Below, one piece after another: positions 47,308 to 60,623 of a stretch of DNA of 64,000 nt (the stretch's first letter is position 1; each line of letters begins with the position of its first letter). Made by a program: the position numbers and the translations under genes. Under the pieces are notes generated by a model that saw only the letters and a list, made by a program, of their open reading frames with translations, ran no database searches and was not told the origin of the DNA. Origin of the DNA: Geosiphon pyriformis (Eukaryota; Glomeromycota; Glomeromycetes; Archaeosporales; Geosiphonaceae); contig JAAOMT010000529.1 of assembly GCA_016748015.1 (NCBI GenBank), forward strand, positions 193,569-257,568, written 5' to 3'.

Positions 47308-50300
47308 GTGATCTAATTTGGAAATTAGCTACATGCAACATTCGGGATATTAATGTTCCTGCAAAACAGACAGACATAGTCTATTGTCATGTGAGTTCTG
47401 GAAATATGGTTTTCTTTGTTGCTGAGACAAAATTAAAGTCCTCTTCTGGATCATGGATCAGAGACAAATTTGATGGAATTCAGATTTTTACTTCTGAGTT
47501 GGATATTGGTTATCTTGGTGCTGGTGTTGTTGTGATTATAAACAACTCTTTGGCTCACTATGTTTCTAGGATTGAGGAGATTCCTGGTCATTTGATTTCG
47601 ATTTGGCTTTTGTTTAAAGGCAAGCTTTCAGTTACAATTCTGGGTTTGTATGCTGGTGCTTCTCCTGGGACTAGGTTTGCTCAGGCTCCTGTAGTGAATT
47701 TTCTTATTGTTAAGACTGTTAACTCCAGCACTTTTGTCTTTTTGGGTGGTAATTTCAATGAGAATAGTTCTGGGAAGAGTGCAAGTTTTAAGTTCTATTT
47801 GGGTTTGGGTTTAATCAATTCTTTTGCTGGACACTTTTTGGTCAAAACGGCTATATAGAGCAATTCTAGAGGGGTAAAGAAAACAATTGATTTTATTCTT
47901 GTTAGTGGGACTCTATCTTCTACTGTTGCGAAGCATTGTGTCAATTCTGTTTCTGATTTCTTTGATATGGATCACAAATCTGTCATAATATTGGTTGGCC
48001 TGGGTGGGCTCTTAGATGTTCGGCTAAATGGTTTGCATAAGCAGACCAATAAGGACTGTTGGAAGTTTAAGATCAAGGATGCTGATGGTGCTAGGTGGTT
48101 CCATTTTAAGGAATGTTCCTCTGCTAAGATGTTGGAGGTAAAGGGGAGGTTTCTTGGTGCTGCTGCTGGTCTTGATTTGGATGCTATGTGGACTTTGCTG
48201 AAAAAGGTGGTGGTGGATTCTGCAGATGAAATATTTTCTAAACATTGGTTCTGTGATTTTCAATGCTCAAAAAATAAACATTCTTCTAAGTTTCTGGGTT
48301 TAGAGTTGCTGGTTGTTAAAATAGTCAAATGTCTGACCTCTGCTGATACTTCTGGTTTCAATTGATTCATGAAAAAATGGTCGGCTCTAGATGCCAGTAA
48401 AGCTCTCATTTTGGAGGACATGGTTCGTGGTGGCCAAAAAGTGGAGGATCTTCTTAGTTATTTGTTGCTCATCAGAAAGGGGTACAGAAAATCTAAGATG
48501 TTTGAGTCAAAGTTGCTACAAGAGGCTACTATCAAAAAGGCTATTAAGAGGCATATGGAACAATTTTGCTCAGACAAAGGGAGTATGATTAGAAGTGTTC
48601 TGGATTGGTCATTTCGAAAGGTGGTGTTAGATCACTTGGTGGTTAATGATGAGTTGATATTGGAGCCAGAAGAGGTCAGGTCAGGTGTTGACAAGATTAT
48701 GGAGGGTTGGACACAGAAGCATGTAATGCCTATGGTGCTGCTTAATCTCTGGGCTTATCAGTATGTACCTTTGAACTATGTTAGAGATGATGCCTTTTCT
48801 AATGTAATGAATGTAATTAGTATAGGTGAATTGCTTTCAGTTACTAATGGCCTGCCTGATAACAAAGCTGCTGGCTTGTTTGGCATTCCCAATAAACTCT
48901 GAAAACATGGTTGTGGTAAGGTGTTGGAATGCCTTTTGGTGTTGCTGAATGTGTGTTTATCTGTTGGCATAGTGTCTGCTTTGTGGAAGAGGATGTGAGT
49001 CTTAATGATCCCTAAGTCTTATAATTGAGATAGAGTTCTTACTAATACTTAACTTATTGCTTTAATTGAAACTGCCAGAAAGATTTTGTCTAAGATTTTG
49101 TCTGATTGCATCTCTTTGGCTTGTAGTAAGTTTGGTGTTCTCCAGGGTGATAATTTTTCAGTGCTCCGTGGTATTTCTACACAATCTTCAGTGTTTGCGG
49201 TTGGTTTAGTTGTGGAGGATGCTCTTGAAAAGAATAGAAAAATTTGGTTGGTTTTGCAAGATATGTGGAAGGTGTATGATTCTGTTGGTTGGCCTCACTT
49301 GAAAGCTAGTCTGCAGCACATCAAAATGTGTGAGAGATTTATTGGGTTTTTTGGGAATATTCATGAGGATAGGATTAACAAAGTGATGACTGATTTCAGC
49401 CTGTCAAATGACTATAGTGTACATGATGGATTGGACCAGAGTGAAGTTTTTTTACCTCTCTTATGGAGAATTTTCTATGATCCACTCTTATGCGAAGTGA
49501 AATGACACAAACATTTGTGCGGATACTGTGTTGATTCTAAGTTTGTAGCAAAGATGGGCAGAGTTGAGGGTGTGGGTGGGATGACGTTTTACTTGGCAGC
49601 TGGTGCATTCATCAATGATACAATTTGGATTGGAAATTGTTAGGTCTCCACTCAATACACTCTGAACATTGCCAGTAAGTTCTTTGAAATCAATGATATT
49701 TCTATTAATAATGATAAGACAGTGGCTATTCCCATTAATTAGGGTGTTAAGATTGCCTTTCTGAGTATTTGTGATCAGCCAATCTCGATTGCTAAAAAGG
49801 GCGAAACTCATCATTATCTGGGTATCTTTTTGTCTATGGAGAGTTTGTCTAAACCTAGTGTGTTCAAAGTTCATTCTGATGTTCATTTTTTTGTCAACTT
49901 CATACTCAGGAAGACTATCACAGATAAACAGTTCTCGTATTTGGTATTGGCTGTCTTACAGCCTATTATTAGCTACCAGACTCAGTTTAGTTTTGTTTTA
50001 TCTGGTGTTTGTCACAAATGAGATGTCATGGTTAGGAAGGATCTTAAGTCCAAAGCTGGTTTGCCTCATGATTTTCCAGATGCTGCCTTATATCACCCTT
50101 CTTTGTATGGCTTGAAGACTTTTGAACAAGTGCAATCTGAAGAAAAAATTGCTGCTTTGGTGTCTTTTTCTAATGCCTCTGGAGTCCTTGGACATTTGTT
50201 CAATCATAGGTTTTTAGACTTGCAGGTTCTTGGCTGGGCTCCTCTGGATCTTTTGCAGTTTTCTGTCAAGTTGTATGTTAGTCCAGTCAACAACTTTTTG

Positions 50301-51994
50301 GCTGAGATTGTATAGATTTTTTTGAGTAATGAGCTTTTCTTGGCTAACAATCTTTCCAATGCCTTTCGCAGTCCAGGTCATTTTCCACTTTTGTCAATTC
50401 TAGATAGTTCTGAGTATTTTAATTCTGTTTGCTCTCTGAAGCATTTTGGGTTTGCTTTTGGTGATCAGATTTTGGATAAGAGAGGCCATGTGCTAGATTG
50501 AAAAATCTTTTGTTGTTGGAAAAGGTTGGACTCACGGGGTCTCATGCCTTACTGGTTCTCAGTCATGTCCAAGTTTATGTTGGTTCAGGGCTTTTCTGCT
50601 TCCAGTTTTGCTGGTTTTGCTCAGTCTATTGATATGAATGTTTTAAATTCTGAAGTGTTTTCTTTGGTGAAAAATAGGTTGCATAATATCTGGTCTAGTT
50701 GTTTTGAGGTGTATACTGATAGATCTTTGAGAAATGCTGGCTCAGTTAATGCTGCTTGTGGTGCTGCTGCATATTTTCCAGTTTTGGATAGAAGTGTTGG
50801 TGTTGTGGTTGGTGGTCTACTGTCTTCTACTCTGGCTGAGTTGCAGGCTGTTGCGTTGGCTCTTGAGTGTGTACCTTCTTCTTGTCGAGTAATTTTGCAT
50901 ACTGATAGCCAAGCTGCTATTGATATCTGCTTGTCAGAATTGTCTTGTGCCATGCCTGATTTTCATAATTGGTGCTGGTTGAAAAGATGCCATATTTTCA
51001 ATTTGGTTAGAAAAAAGGATCTCAAGGTGGTCTGGACTAAGGTTAAGGATCATTCTGGTGTTTCAGATAATGTCAAGGCTAATTTGGTGGCTGAAGATGC
51101 TGCTTGATCTCTCTTCTCTTTGTTGGCTGGAGTTCATAAACATTATTTGGTGGCTGAAAACACGGCAATATCTGGTAATGTCTACTATTTTGTAAGGAAC
51201 ATTTTTCAATCTATTAATTATGCTTACTGGGAGGCTAGACCTGGTGTAGGTATAATACCTGTTAACCTTGTTGGGTGTGTAGACTGGATTTCTACCACAA
51301 AGGTTTGGCATCTGAACTCTCATATACTTGCTGGGCTCACTGGTTAGAAAACTTCGAATTTGTGCTCATATTTGATGAAAGCTGTGCACAGGCGTCTTCT
51401 GGTAGCTGTTTAAAAAAGACTGTATAATAGGGGTTATTCTGGCATATTGTGCCTGCTGTATAGTAGAGTGGAATTTTCTGACCATGCCTTTACATGCCCT
51501 CAGAATGTTGTTATTTATGATGAGGTTCTGGTTGAGGCTTCTGCTTATTGGGTGTTGGTGGCAGGTTTTTGTGACTCATTATCTTCAGCTGTTTTGCAGA
51601 CGTTGTCTGCTTGTTCTCTGGATGTAGGTTTGTATTCTATTGTGTATAAGGGCTTCGTGCTGGATGAATGGTGTGAGGAAGCTTGGGGTGTATTTAAGGA
51701 TAAGAAGCAAGCCATTGATAAGGTTGTTAGTTTTGTTAGGTTTGTAGCTAATTTACATCATGTGAAGGCATGATTGGTAAGATCTGAGCACAGAGTGCAG
51801 ATGGAGAAAGCTGGTTTAGTTGCTGATGGTGGGGTTGTTTCTGGTCTGTCTCATAATGCTTCTTCTATATAGTCGGGTGGAGTGGTTAAAATGCTTGGTG
51901 TGGTTGAATCATTCACTGTTAGCTTTGGTCGTTGTTTGCTGTGCTGTTTTTTTTTGGTTTAGGTGGTATTGTTAGTGTTAATATAGGTGTGTAA
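47304..51994 (+). pseudogene. LINE copy C ORF2 (endonuclease, RT, RNase H; broken)
   Basis: ATG overlaps the ORF1 stop. Endonuclease: WKLATCNIRDINVPAKQ at the start, FVFLGGNFNENSS (canonical GDFNE changed) and DMDHKSVIILVG. RT: LVLQDMWKVYDSVGWPHL, GLDQSEVFLPLLWRIFYDPL, and the catalytic box AGAFINDTIW (normally FVDD). RNase H: VYTDRSLRNAG, STLAELQAVALALE and ILHTDSQAAID. The C-terminal motif CLLYSRVEFSDHAFTC resembles the terminal zinc motif of such LINEs. Stops are common, including TAG after GNC and PIN, both fitting former CAG. Confidence 0.88.
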
Positions 51995-52277
51995 TATTGC
52001 CTTAACTGGCCTGAATGGCTAGCCATATGTAGTAAGTGTGTAAATTGTGTTTAGTTTGGATTACTTAATTTGGCTTTATGTATTAGATAGCAGTTGGGCT
52101 TCACTCAATAAAAGTGGAAAAAAAAAAAAAAATACTAAAAATTTCAAAAATACTTAAAAAAATCCCAAAAATATTAAATTCCAAAAAAATCAGAAAAATT
52201 TAAAAATTTAAAAAAACCAAAAGAAATTTCAAAAATGGTAAAAATATTAAATAACTATAAAAAAATATAAAAATAAT

Positions 52278-52313
<36 letters not shown>

Positions 52314-52359
52314 GTATTTAATTTGATTTAAATTTTATTTTTTTAATTATTAAAAACAA

Positions 52360-52724
52360 GTTTTAAAATAAAATTAATACTTTAAAAACATTAAAAAAAA
52401 TTAATTGCTTCAAGTTAAAAAAAATCTAATTTTTTGGTTTCTTAACTATTTAAAATATAAAAAAAATATAATAAAATACTTTTTTTATTAATTTGCTATT
52501 GAAAATATTTAAATTTTTTATAAAAATAACAATTATATTAAAATTATTTCTAATTAACTACTTAAAAAAACTTAAAACCAATAGCCAAAAATTATTTTAT
52601 ATTTATATTATTTAAAAAAAGCTGTTTAATTAACTTTATTATAAAAACTTTTAGAATTAATTAAAATAAAAATAATAAATACTTATTTTTATTTTGAATA
52701 TAATCATAAAATATATAAAAAAAA

Positions 52725-52730
<6 letters not shown>
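52360..52730 (+). repeat. AT-rich dispersed repeat, copy 1
   Basis: Aligns collinearly with 61690-62195: both have ATAACAATTATATTAA, ACTTAAAAAAA and TTTATTTTGAAT-TAATCAT-AAAATAT in the same order and orientation. This copy is more A/T-decayed and shorter. Confidence 0.65.

Positions 52731-52788
<58 letters not shown>
52726..52788. repeat. (TAA)n microsatellite
   Basis: About 21 uninterrupted TAA units, directly after the dispersed repeat. Confidence 0.95.
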
Positions 52789-52790
<2 letters not shown>

Positions 52791-53871
52791 TATTGCTTAA
52801 TTATTATTTAATATAATACAGCTTTAAAATATTTTAAATTAAATATAAATTACACATTTTTTATATGTAATTTATTATTTAAATCTGTTAAAATTAAATT
52901 ATATTAAATTTATAAAACAAATTTATTTAAAATAGTTATTTTATACATAGTTACAATTAAATTATTATTACTAAAAACCAAATTAGCTATTTAAGCAATA
53001 GTTTTATTTATATTAAATTTGATATTAAAAATTTAAAACACTTATAAAATTATTAATTTATTAAAATTTTTTTTATTATTAAAAAATTTTAATGTTATTA
53101 ATTATATTATTATTTAAAAAACTATTTATATCTTATTTTAAGATTATTTATTTATTTAATATTAAAAATATTAATATTTTTTTTAATTATAAAATTTTTT
53201 TATTTTATTTTAATATTTAAAGAAAATAAATACTTATTAATTTTATCAAAATAATTAAAAATTTAATAAATTTAATTAAAAAAACCAGTTTAATTAAAAT
53301 TAGCTATATAATAATAATAAGAAGCTAGAAAAACAACAACTTTTAAATATAATCTTAAATTAATAAAATATTTTAAAATAAATTTCAAATTTCAAAAAAA
53401 GCTTAAAAAAAATATATTTTATAATTTAAATAATTTATATTTTAATATTTATAATAGTATTAATAACCAAGAAATTTTTATTAATATGATTTTTTTACAA
53501 AATATTAATTTTAATATTATTATTATTCAATTTAACTTAATAACTAAAAATAATAATAGCATATTTTAATTACTAAACAAAATCAAAAAACTAAAAAATA
53601 AAGCAATAATAACTATATATTTAAAAAATTAACTTACTAATTTAAGAAAAATACAACCAAAAAAGCTTTTAAAATAATAAATTTTCTTTAATTTAACAAA
53701 AAAATTTTAATACTGTTTTGTATAAAAACTAATTATTATATTAATATAATATAAAAATACATAAAATTTAAAATAAATAATATTATATTATTAATCAATA
53801 AATTTTAACTTAATATTAAAGATTTTAGCAAAAATATTTATAGTATTTTTAATATTATTTATAATAAGTTT

Positions 53872-53898
53872 TATTATTATTATTATTATTATTATTAT
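53872..53898. repeat. (TTA)n microsatellite at the 3' end of LINE copy D
   Basis: On the minus strand this is (TAA)9 lying about 40 bases beyond copy D's 3' terminal motif, after an A-rich stretch. I-type LINEs can end in TAA repeats, so it may be the element's tail. Confidence 0.7.
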
Positions 53899-54041
53899 AT
53901 TTTTTTATTTTTTTTATTTTGATTTAACAAGTGTGGCCCAACCATTATTTAAAGTACATGTGATAAATACACATCACAAAGCTAAATATGATTCACATAC
54001 TTATGACATGTGACCAGCCACTCGGGCCAGTCCAGGCTACA

Positions 54042-57000
54042 CTACAAATCAGCAACCACTAATACTATATCCCTCATACCTGAAAAAATTTGACAACTAG
54101 TATGCATACCAGAATACACTCCTCTGGTCTTATCTAAACTAAGCAATCTAACAACTCCAACACTCAGCCTATCTCTAACAATATCCACTAAATGCGACAC
54201 ACTGCTATTGGCAATTATTTTTCCTGTCTTTTCCATAGACAATTGATGGCTAGATCTCTTGTACCATATCACAGATCTGTGGGATGAAGCCAGGTCCCTA
54301 ACAAAATCAATTACTATCACACCAGCTACAACAAAGCAACCAAGAGCATCCAAAGTCTCACGGTACCAACCACTCAGCATGAAGTCTTTAGCCAACATGG
54401 AATAAAACTCAACATCACTCACACCAAAAAATAGGTCATGTACCATCATAGAAGAAGAGATAGTGACATTAGGCAGTGATGACCACCTCACGCAAAACTC
54501 AGACAAGATTTCATTGCAGGCCAGCATATCAGAAAGGCACACAAAAGAATGTTCAGATGTGTCAATCATATCATAAAACACACACATGACACTAGGATAA
54601 GAAACACAGTATACACACTTTCAAGCTGCAACAGACAGATGGCCATGCAATAATTTCATAAAATAAGACCTCAAAGTTGCCAACTGATGGCTCATGTAGC
54701 CAGAAGTCATATAACCATTGGGGTGCCAGACTGCAAAAGTTCTCTTCCAATCTACTGAATTGATATTACAAGTATTGTTGATCTTGGAACCAAACTCATT
54801 TTCCCAATTTGCACAATATAAAGTATAAAAGAAGTCCTTAATATAGTGTCGAACGTTGTAAGATAACACCAGATCACCTAATTTTAAAAAAAACTCATCA
54901 ACATAGGTAGAAAATGAGGTGTCATGTCAGCAGGCATTCAAGGCAATCTCATCAACACACATGTTCCCTAAGATGCCAGAATGGCCTTTAACTTTGAGCC
55001 ATGTCATAGCAAGTGACTTCCTTCTAATAAAGTTAATTATCTGCCTATACTCCATCCAAAGATTTTTCTGGAAATTTAGATGAGCCAAAAACAATTCATT
55101 TGAACAAGCAGAAAGAACAGCCTGGCTATCAGAGTAGATAAAAACACTGCTACCCAAAGAAACACAAGTAAGTATGAGAGCAATGGCCTTGAGTTCTGCC
55201 AAAGTAGATGACATGACCCCTTGAACTCTTGCACCAACACCAAGGCCAAACTCTGGAAAGAATGCAACAGTCCCAGCTACCACAGAACAAGAACCAAATT
55301 GTTTTATAGAACTGTCTGTATACACATTAAATAAGACCAGACCAGAATTCAAAAGAATATTTTGAGCTTTACTGATTGTGCTGGCAACAACAGAGCACTC
55401 TGGATAGTCAATAGACATACACAGCCTAATATTAGCAGCTAACAAATGAGCACCCAAAAAGTGGATGGCCAAGTCAAACCAGACTGGGACAGGACCACGT
55501 GGATTCAACTGCTTCCAATACTTAAAACATTTCCAGTCAAAGCACTTACCCTTTTTGGTTAACAGTTGATCTATAAAAGTGATCCCATAGTGTTTCAGCG
55601 AATGAACTACTCCAAAGAATACACTATTACCAAGAACTTCTGAGATTGGCATTCCAATAGAGCGATGAAAAGCTGTTGACAGAATAGAAAAAGACAGTTC
55701 ACAAAATGAAAAAATTTTCACTATCCCAGCTAAAAAATTATCTTTAGGATTGACCCACAATCTGATAGGATGGCACAATGAATGAACAGATAACCAGCTG
55801 GCAACTTGCAAATCCAAACTCCTATGAATGAAAAGTTGCCCCAAAATACCCAAAGCATTCATAAAATTAATGATGGAAGACAACTTACTCTCAGACTGTA
55901 TCTGGACGAATGTTTTAATGCCATAAAATAAAAGATGTAACAATGTAACCATAGAAAAATCACAAGAGAGATGTGTCTTAAACTTTAAATCTCTTCTAAT
56001 AATAGCATCCCATCTAGAGCAAACTGCACTAGAAACAAAGCTGAACTAAGTTCTGTAGCTAACAATAGGTTGCAAGATGGATAACACCAGATAGCAGAAT
56101 TGTTTATCAGATATAGTTTTGCACAGAACCACATTAGAGAAGAAGTGCACATCTAAATGCGCCTTCAGCAGACTCGGCTTTGAAAGCCCTTCCGTTGATA
56201 AAAAAATGCCCAAATAATGATGAGATTCACCTTTTTTGGCCACAGCAATTGGTGTGCCACTAATGGTCAAAAAAATGTCCTTTACCCTTTGATTGAAAGG
56301 AATGGTGACAGTCTTTTCTGTGTTTATGAAAATATCATTGAAAGCAAAAAACTCATTTGCGATGTTCAAAATACATTGAGTGGCAGCTTGATTACTGCCC
56401 ACTCAGATTGTATCATCCACAAAAGCCCCAACAACAAAGAAAGATGTCATCCCTGCTTGTGATTCTACTCTGCCCGACTTAGCAACAAGTCTTGAGTCAA
56501 TTCTATATTCACACAAGTGTTCCTGACTTTTAATTTTACACAAGAGAGGATCATAAAAGATTCTCTAAAGAAGTGGAGAAAACACTTTGCCTTGGTCAAG
56601 TCCATTTAACACCTTATAACCATCAGAAAGGCCAAAATCTGTCATAATCCTGTTGGTTCTGTTCAAATGGATATTCTCAAAAAATTTTGATAAACCTGTT
56701 ACACATCTTAATGCACCTTAAACTAAACCTTAGATGAAACCATCCCACAGAGTTATAAGCCTTCCACATGTCTTGCAATACCAGCCAAAGTTCCCTATCC
56801 TTTTCCAAGGCATCTTCTATAATAGACCCAATAACAAATACAGGCAACTGAGTCGAAATACCTCTTAAAACCAAAAAATTGTCACTTCTAAGAACATCAA
56901 ATATATTGTAAGCTGCTGATATACGGTCAGACAAAATCTTTGACAAAATTTTACGAGCAGTTTCTATTAAAACAATTGGCCATATATTAGTAAGACATCC

Positions 57001-58707
57001 TTCCCATTTATATAGTTTAGGGATCATAGAAATCCAGGCACATTTCCACAAAGCTGGAACATCTTTATGCACAAGACAAGAATTTAGCAAATTCAGAAGA
57101 CAACCCAACACTATATCACTACTATGCTTTCAAAGTTTATTCAAGACACCTAAAAGGCCAGCAGCTTTGCCATCTGGCAAATTCTTCACAATATTACATA
57201 AATCACCCAACCTGATTTCATTCATCACACCAGAAAATGTATTGTCAACTACATAGTTCAAAGAAGCATACTAATGGGACCACTAATTCAGGTACTTTGC
57301 ATTTCCTAGTCCAATTAACCATGATATTATTAACCTTGGCCTTTATTTCAGCTGGCTCCAGAATTAAATTACCATCCAACACCAAGTAATCAAGAACAAC
57401 TTTGCGAAAGAAGCACTCTAGAATACTACTGATCATGTTTTCCTTTCCCAAAACAAAGTCATCTATGTATTTACTAATTGCTCTGTTGATAGAAGCACTC
57501 TTAGCCAACTCAGATTTAATATACTTAGCCTTATGGTAATGTTTTTTAACAACTGACAATTGTTTGAAAACCTCAGCAGAATTGCTACATGTATCAAGCA
57601 AACCAGAAATTTTGGAGGATTCCACATCATCTAAAACTGACCAAATTTTAACAAAATGGGCAATTCTTAGAGAGTTGCTTACACTTAGAGCCTTAACTAT
57701 CTTGGCAATTAACAATTCAAGTCAGTAGAACCTAGATGAATGTTTGTTCCTAGAGCAGTCAAAAGTACTGTACCAATGTTTAGAAAAAATGGAATCTGCT
57801 GACTTCATTAACACCTTTTCCAAAAGTTTCCACATAGTGTTCAAATTACTTAGATCCTTAGCAGTAGTGAAGTCATCTCTTAAAAGCAACATATTAGCAG
57901 TAACACACTCATTAAAACATTTCTATTTGGCAGCATTTGAGTCCCTAAAATTAAACTTCCAATGGTTTGTGTTTGCAAGCTTATGCAAAGTATTCAACTG
58001 CTTGTCTAAAAGACCACTCAGTCTCACTAAAATCAACACAGCCAAGTGGTCAGTGTCAAAATAATCCAAAACTCCACTAACACATCCACCAAACACAGCT
58101 GATGAGAGATGATTACTTACAAAAATGAAATCAATAGTCTTCTCTATCCCTCTAAAATTGCACCATATAGAGAACTTGGATACAGGACTTGCTGAAAGTG
58201 CATTGAGTAATCCCAAATCTGAGCATTTTTTGAAACTCTGGCCCTATTCTCATTAAAATCACCACTGAGAAGAACATGAGAGCTAGAGCTAATAAATGAT
58301 GCAATAAGAACATTGACAGCAGGAGTCTGCTCAAATCTTATACCAGCTAAAACACCAGCATACAGACCCAAAATCATAACAGAAGCCTTGCCAGCAAAAA
58401 GAAGACGAACAGAAATAAGGTGTCTAGGGACCTCTGAAATTTTACACACATAATGAGCAAGATTATCATTTAAAATGATTGCAACTCCTGACCCACAATG
58501 TTCAGAATCCATCCCAGAGCTAAAAACTTTCACACCAGAAAACCTATTTTTAATCCATGGTCCAGTTCAATCTTTGAGCTTAGTCTCAGTAAAAACAGAA
58601 ACTGAATTGCAAGAATCTTTATGTTATCTAATAGCATTGTCCTGTTTAGCCAAATTGTTCAAACTTCTGACATTATATGTGGCAAATTTCCAGACCAAAT
58701 TACTCAT
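54042..58707 (-). pseudogene. LINE copy D ORF2 (endonuclease, RT, RNase H; broken)
   Basis: ATG at 58707-58705. Endonuclease residues are intact: VLLSGDFNENRARV and DTDHLAVLILV. RT: LVLQDMWKAYNSVGWFHL near 56780 and the catalytic VVGAFVDDTI near 56415. The next codon there is TGA where Trp is found in the other copies. RNase H: VYTDSSIKQFG, TLAELKAIAL and IYSDSQAVLSA. The C-terminal zinc-like motif is CVFYDMIDTSEHSFVC. Four or more stops split it, so it cannot make a full protein, but each active site could be traced. Confidence 0.88.
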
Positions 58708-60623
58708 TGAGAGATAATGGAAGTTGGCACACCCAAACTAGAACACAATTGATCCAACTTTTCCAGAACTGACTCAACTGACATTTCCAAAACCACCAAT
58801 TTAGATTTCAATCCATCCATCTTAGGGGTTAAAACCTTAAAACTACTTGAGCTAAAATTGGCAGCTTTGTCTACAACAACTACAGGAAGAAGGATGGGAA
58901 ATGCCAATGCATCATCCAGAGTCATGTCTGAATCCACAACAGAGTCCAAAAATACCAGAACAACTGGAGGTAAGACAAATGACTTGGATGCCAGAGACAC
59001 CAATTCCACAAAACTTAGCTTTTTCATGATTTCAGATACCTGATCTGCTAAAAGTTCCAAAGATCTTTCCAAGATCACTAAATGATCACTTAAGCCAAAG
59101 GAGATTATAAACTCAGGAAGAAAGATACCACCAAGACCCAAGAGACCATAAGAAGATAAACTAGGACCAGACCCAGAATGAGCACTACCAGAAGACTTAG
59201 AGATTGAGACTACTTGGGCCCAATTTGCCACCAAAAGCACTAAGGCAAGATATTAGAACACATTTTTTTTATACAGTTTAGCAAGCTGAAAATGAAATTC
59301 CTCTGAAGCACTCTTTTTGTATAATCCTTTAGATGACAGCAACATAATTGTATTTGGTGTATTACATTCAAGAGCTGAATATCCAAAATGCCCACACTTC
59401 TCACAACGAATCAAATTTATTCTAGCCCAAGAGAGTTTCACTCCATTAAAGATAGGCTTCATGCGAAAAGCAGATTCAAGATCATTATCAAAGGCAAAAC
59501 TAACTACTGCACAGCAAATCTTATTACCAGTTTTCATTGATCTGTTTATAATGCATGTTTTTCCACCAGCTCTTTCCAAAAGAATATCCAAATCATGAGC
59601 TGTTGTTCCCATAAGTAGAGTAAACAAAAGCACTCTGAACTGATCCCTAGATGCCCAAGTCTCACAATTCCCCACTGTTTTGGCTACATGCACAGAGTTC
59701 TTACCAATCAGGAAAGACCATTTTGAGGCCAATGACTCAGCTTGATCCAATTTAGCAAACTCCACCACAGCCTTTTGCCACATTCCAATTAATTGAATTT
59801 TGATCGACTTAATTTCCCCAAATTCAGATACTGTGGTGATGATCATATCCTTAGACATATTTATGGGAATTTCCTTGATTATCACAGCCCAATCTGATCT
59901 TATTTTTTGTCTCTTAAGATCGCTGTTTACATTAATCCCTTTTTTTTTAGCCAATAATGTGGCCAAATCCATGCTTTTTTCTGAAATAAAGGTAGATTTG
60001 ATGATCCCTTCAAATTTTGAGGGGGTAGTGGCCCCCCCCCCAAAACCATTAACTGAAGAAAATAATTTCCTGATGAATTGAGTTTTGGCTGTTGCAGATT
60101 TCTCTTCCACAGCTGATAGATTAATGTCCAATGCAAAAGACTTTCTGACCAACACTTTCACAAAGGTTTTAGTGATTTTTGGATCAATTCACTTTTTTTC
60201 CAGAGAGATAAACAAGCAAGGGGGAAGCACAATTTTATCATCATCTATAGTAAAATCAGGAGAGCCAAGTATTGTATTAGTATCAATACATTTTGCCTTG
60301 AGAGTAGTTACAGCCAAATCCAAAAGAGACTTTCCATCCACACCAGTTATGTCAACATCCTCATCATCATCAGACAGACTATCCACATCAGAATATGTAC
60401 TACCACTAGGCCCAGACTTACTCAAAGAGATATCTTTCTCATCACCAGAGTGTTTAATATTCCTTAGAATCACCCTTTTCTTTTGAGTGAAAGAACCATC
60501 AGTAGGACTATGGAAAGCACCTTTGAGCACCTTCTTTTTTGACATATCACCATTCGAAGCAGTCTTCAAATCTACGACAAAAGGGTTATTGTTTAAAGAA
60601 ATGTTAAAAAAACTAACAAGCAA
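58704..60623 (-). pseudogene. LINE copy D ORF1 (CCHC protein, broken)
   Basis: Open pieces at 60623-60189, 60161-59253 and 59240-58704 are in one order with ORF1 of copy C. Landmarks: acidic N-terminus (SLSDDDEDVDITG), DWAVIIKEIPINMSKDMIIT, zinc knuckle CEKCGHFGYSALEC (the knuckle His reads Tyr), and a Leu-rich SLELLADQVSEIMKKLSF. The copy C start ATG corresponds to GTA here, so the upstream ATG at 60623 may not be the original start. The final TGA (58704-58706) overlaps ORF2's ATG. Confidence 0.85.

Larger units (their letters stand above)
45300..52120 (+). mobile_element. LINE-type non-LTR retrotransposon (copy C)
   Basis: About 6.8 kb, plus strand. The 5' leader (CTTTTTTTTCTCTCCTACCT then CCAAAAAACCTCAACGAGC) is shared with copy D. 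ORF1 (45439-47307) and ORF2 (47304 to about 51994) overlap at ATGA. The element ends in ACTCAATAAAAGTGG and a run of about 15 A. Domain content: CCHC ORF1; APE endonuclease, RT, RNase H and C-terminal zinc motif in ORF2. Full length in structure, but dead: more than ten stops, endonuclease reads GNFNE, RT box reads FIND. Confidence 0.93.
52121..53930. other. AT-rich spacer between the tail-to-tail LINEs
   Basis: No gene. Contains (AAT)n at 52283-52311, (TAA)n at 52726-52788, (TTA)n at 53872-53898, and a repeat at 52360-52730 that recurs at 61690-62195. Confidence 0.7.

Noticed and set aside
49488-49886. Minus-strand 132-codon frame in LINE copy C
   Set aside because: Opposite the RT coding frame, which carries the recognisable motifs.
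52726-52788. Regular repeat as a CRISPR array
   Set aside because: It is a pure TAA microsatellite without spacers, in a eukaryotic genome.
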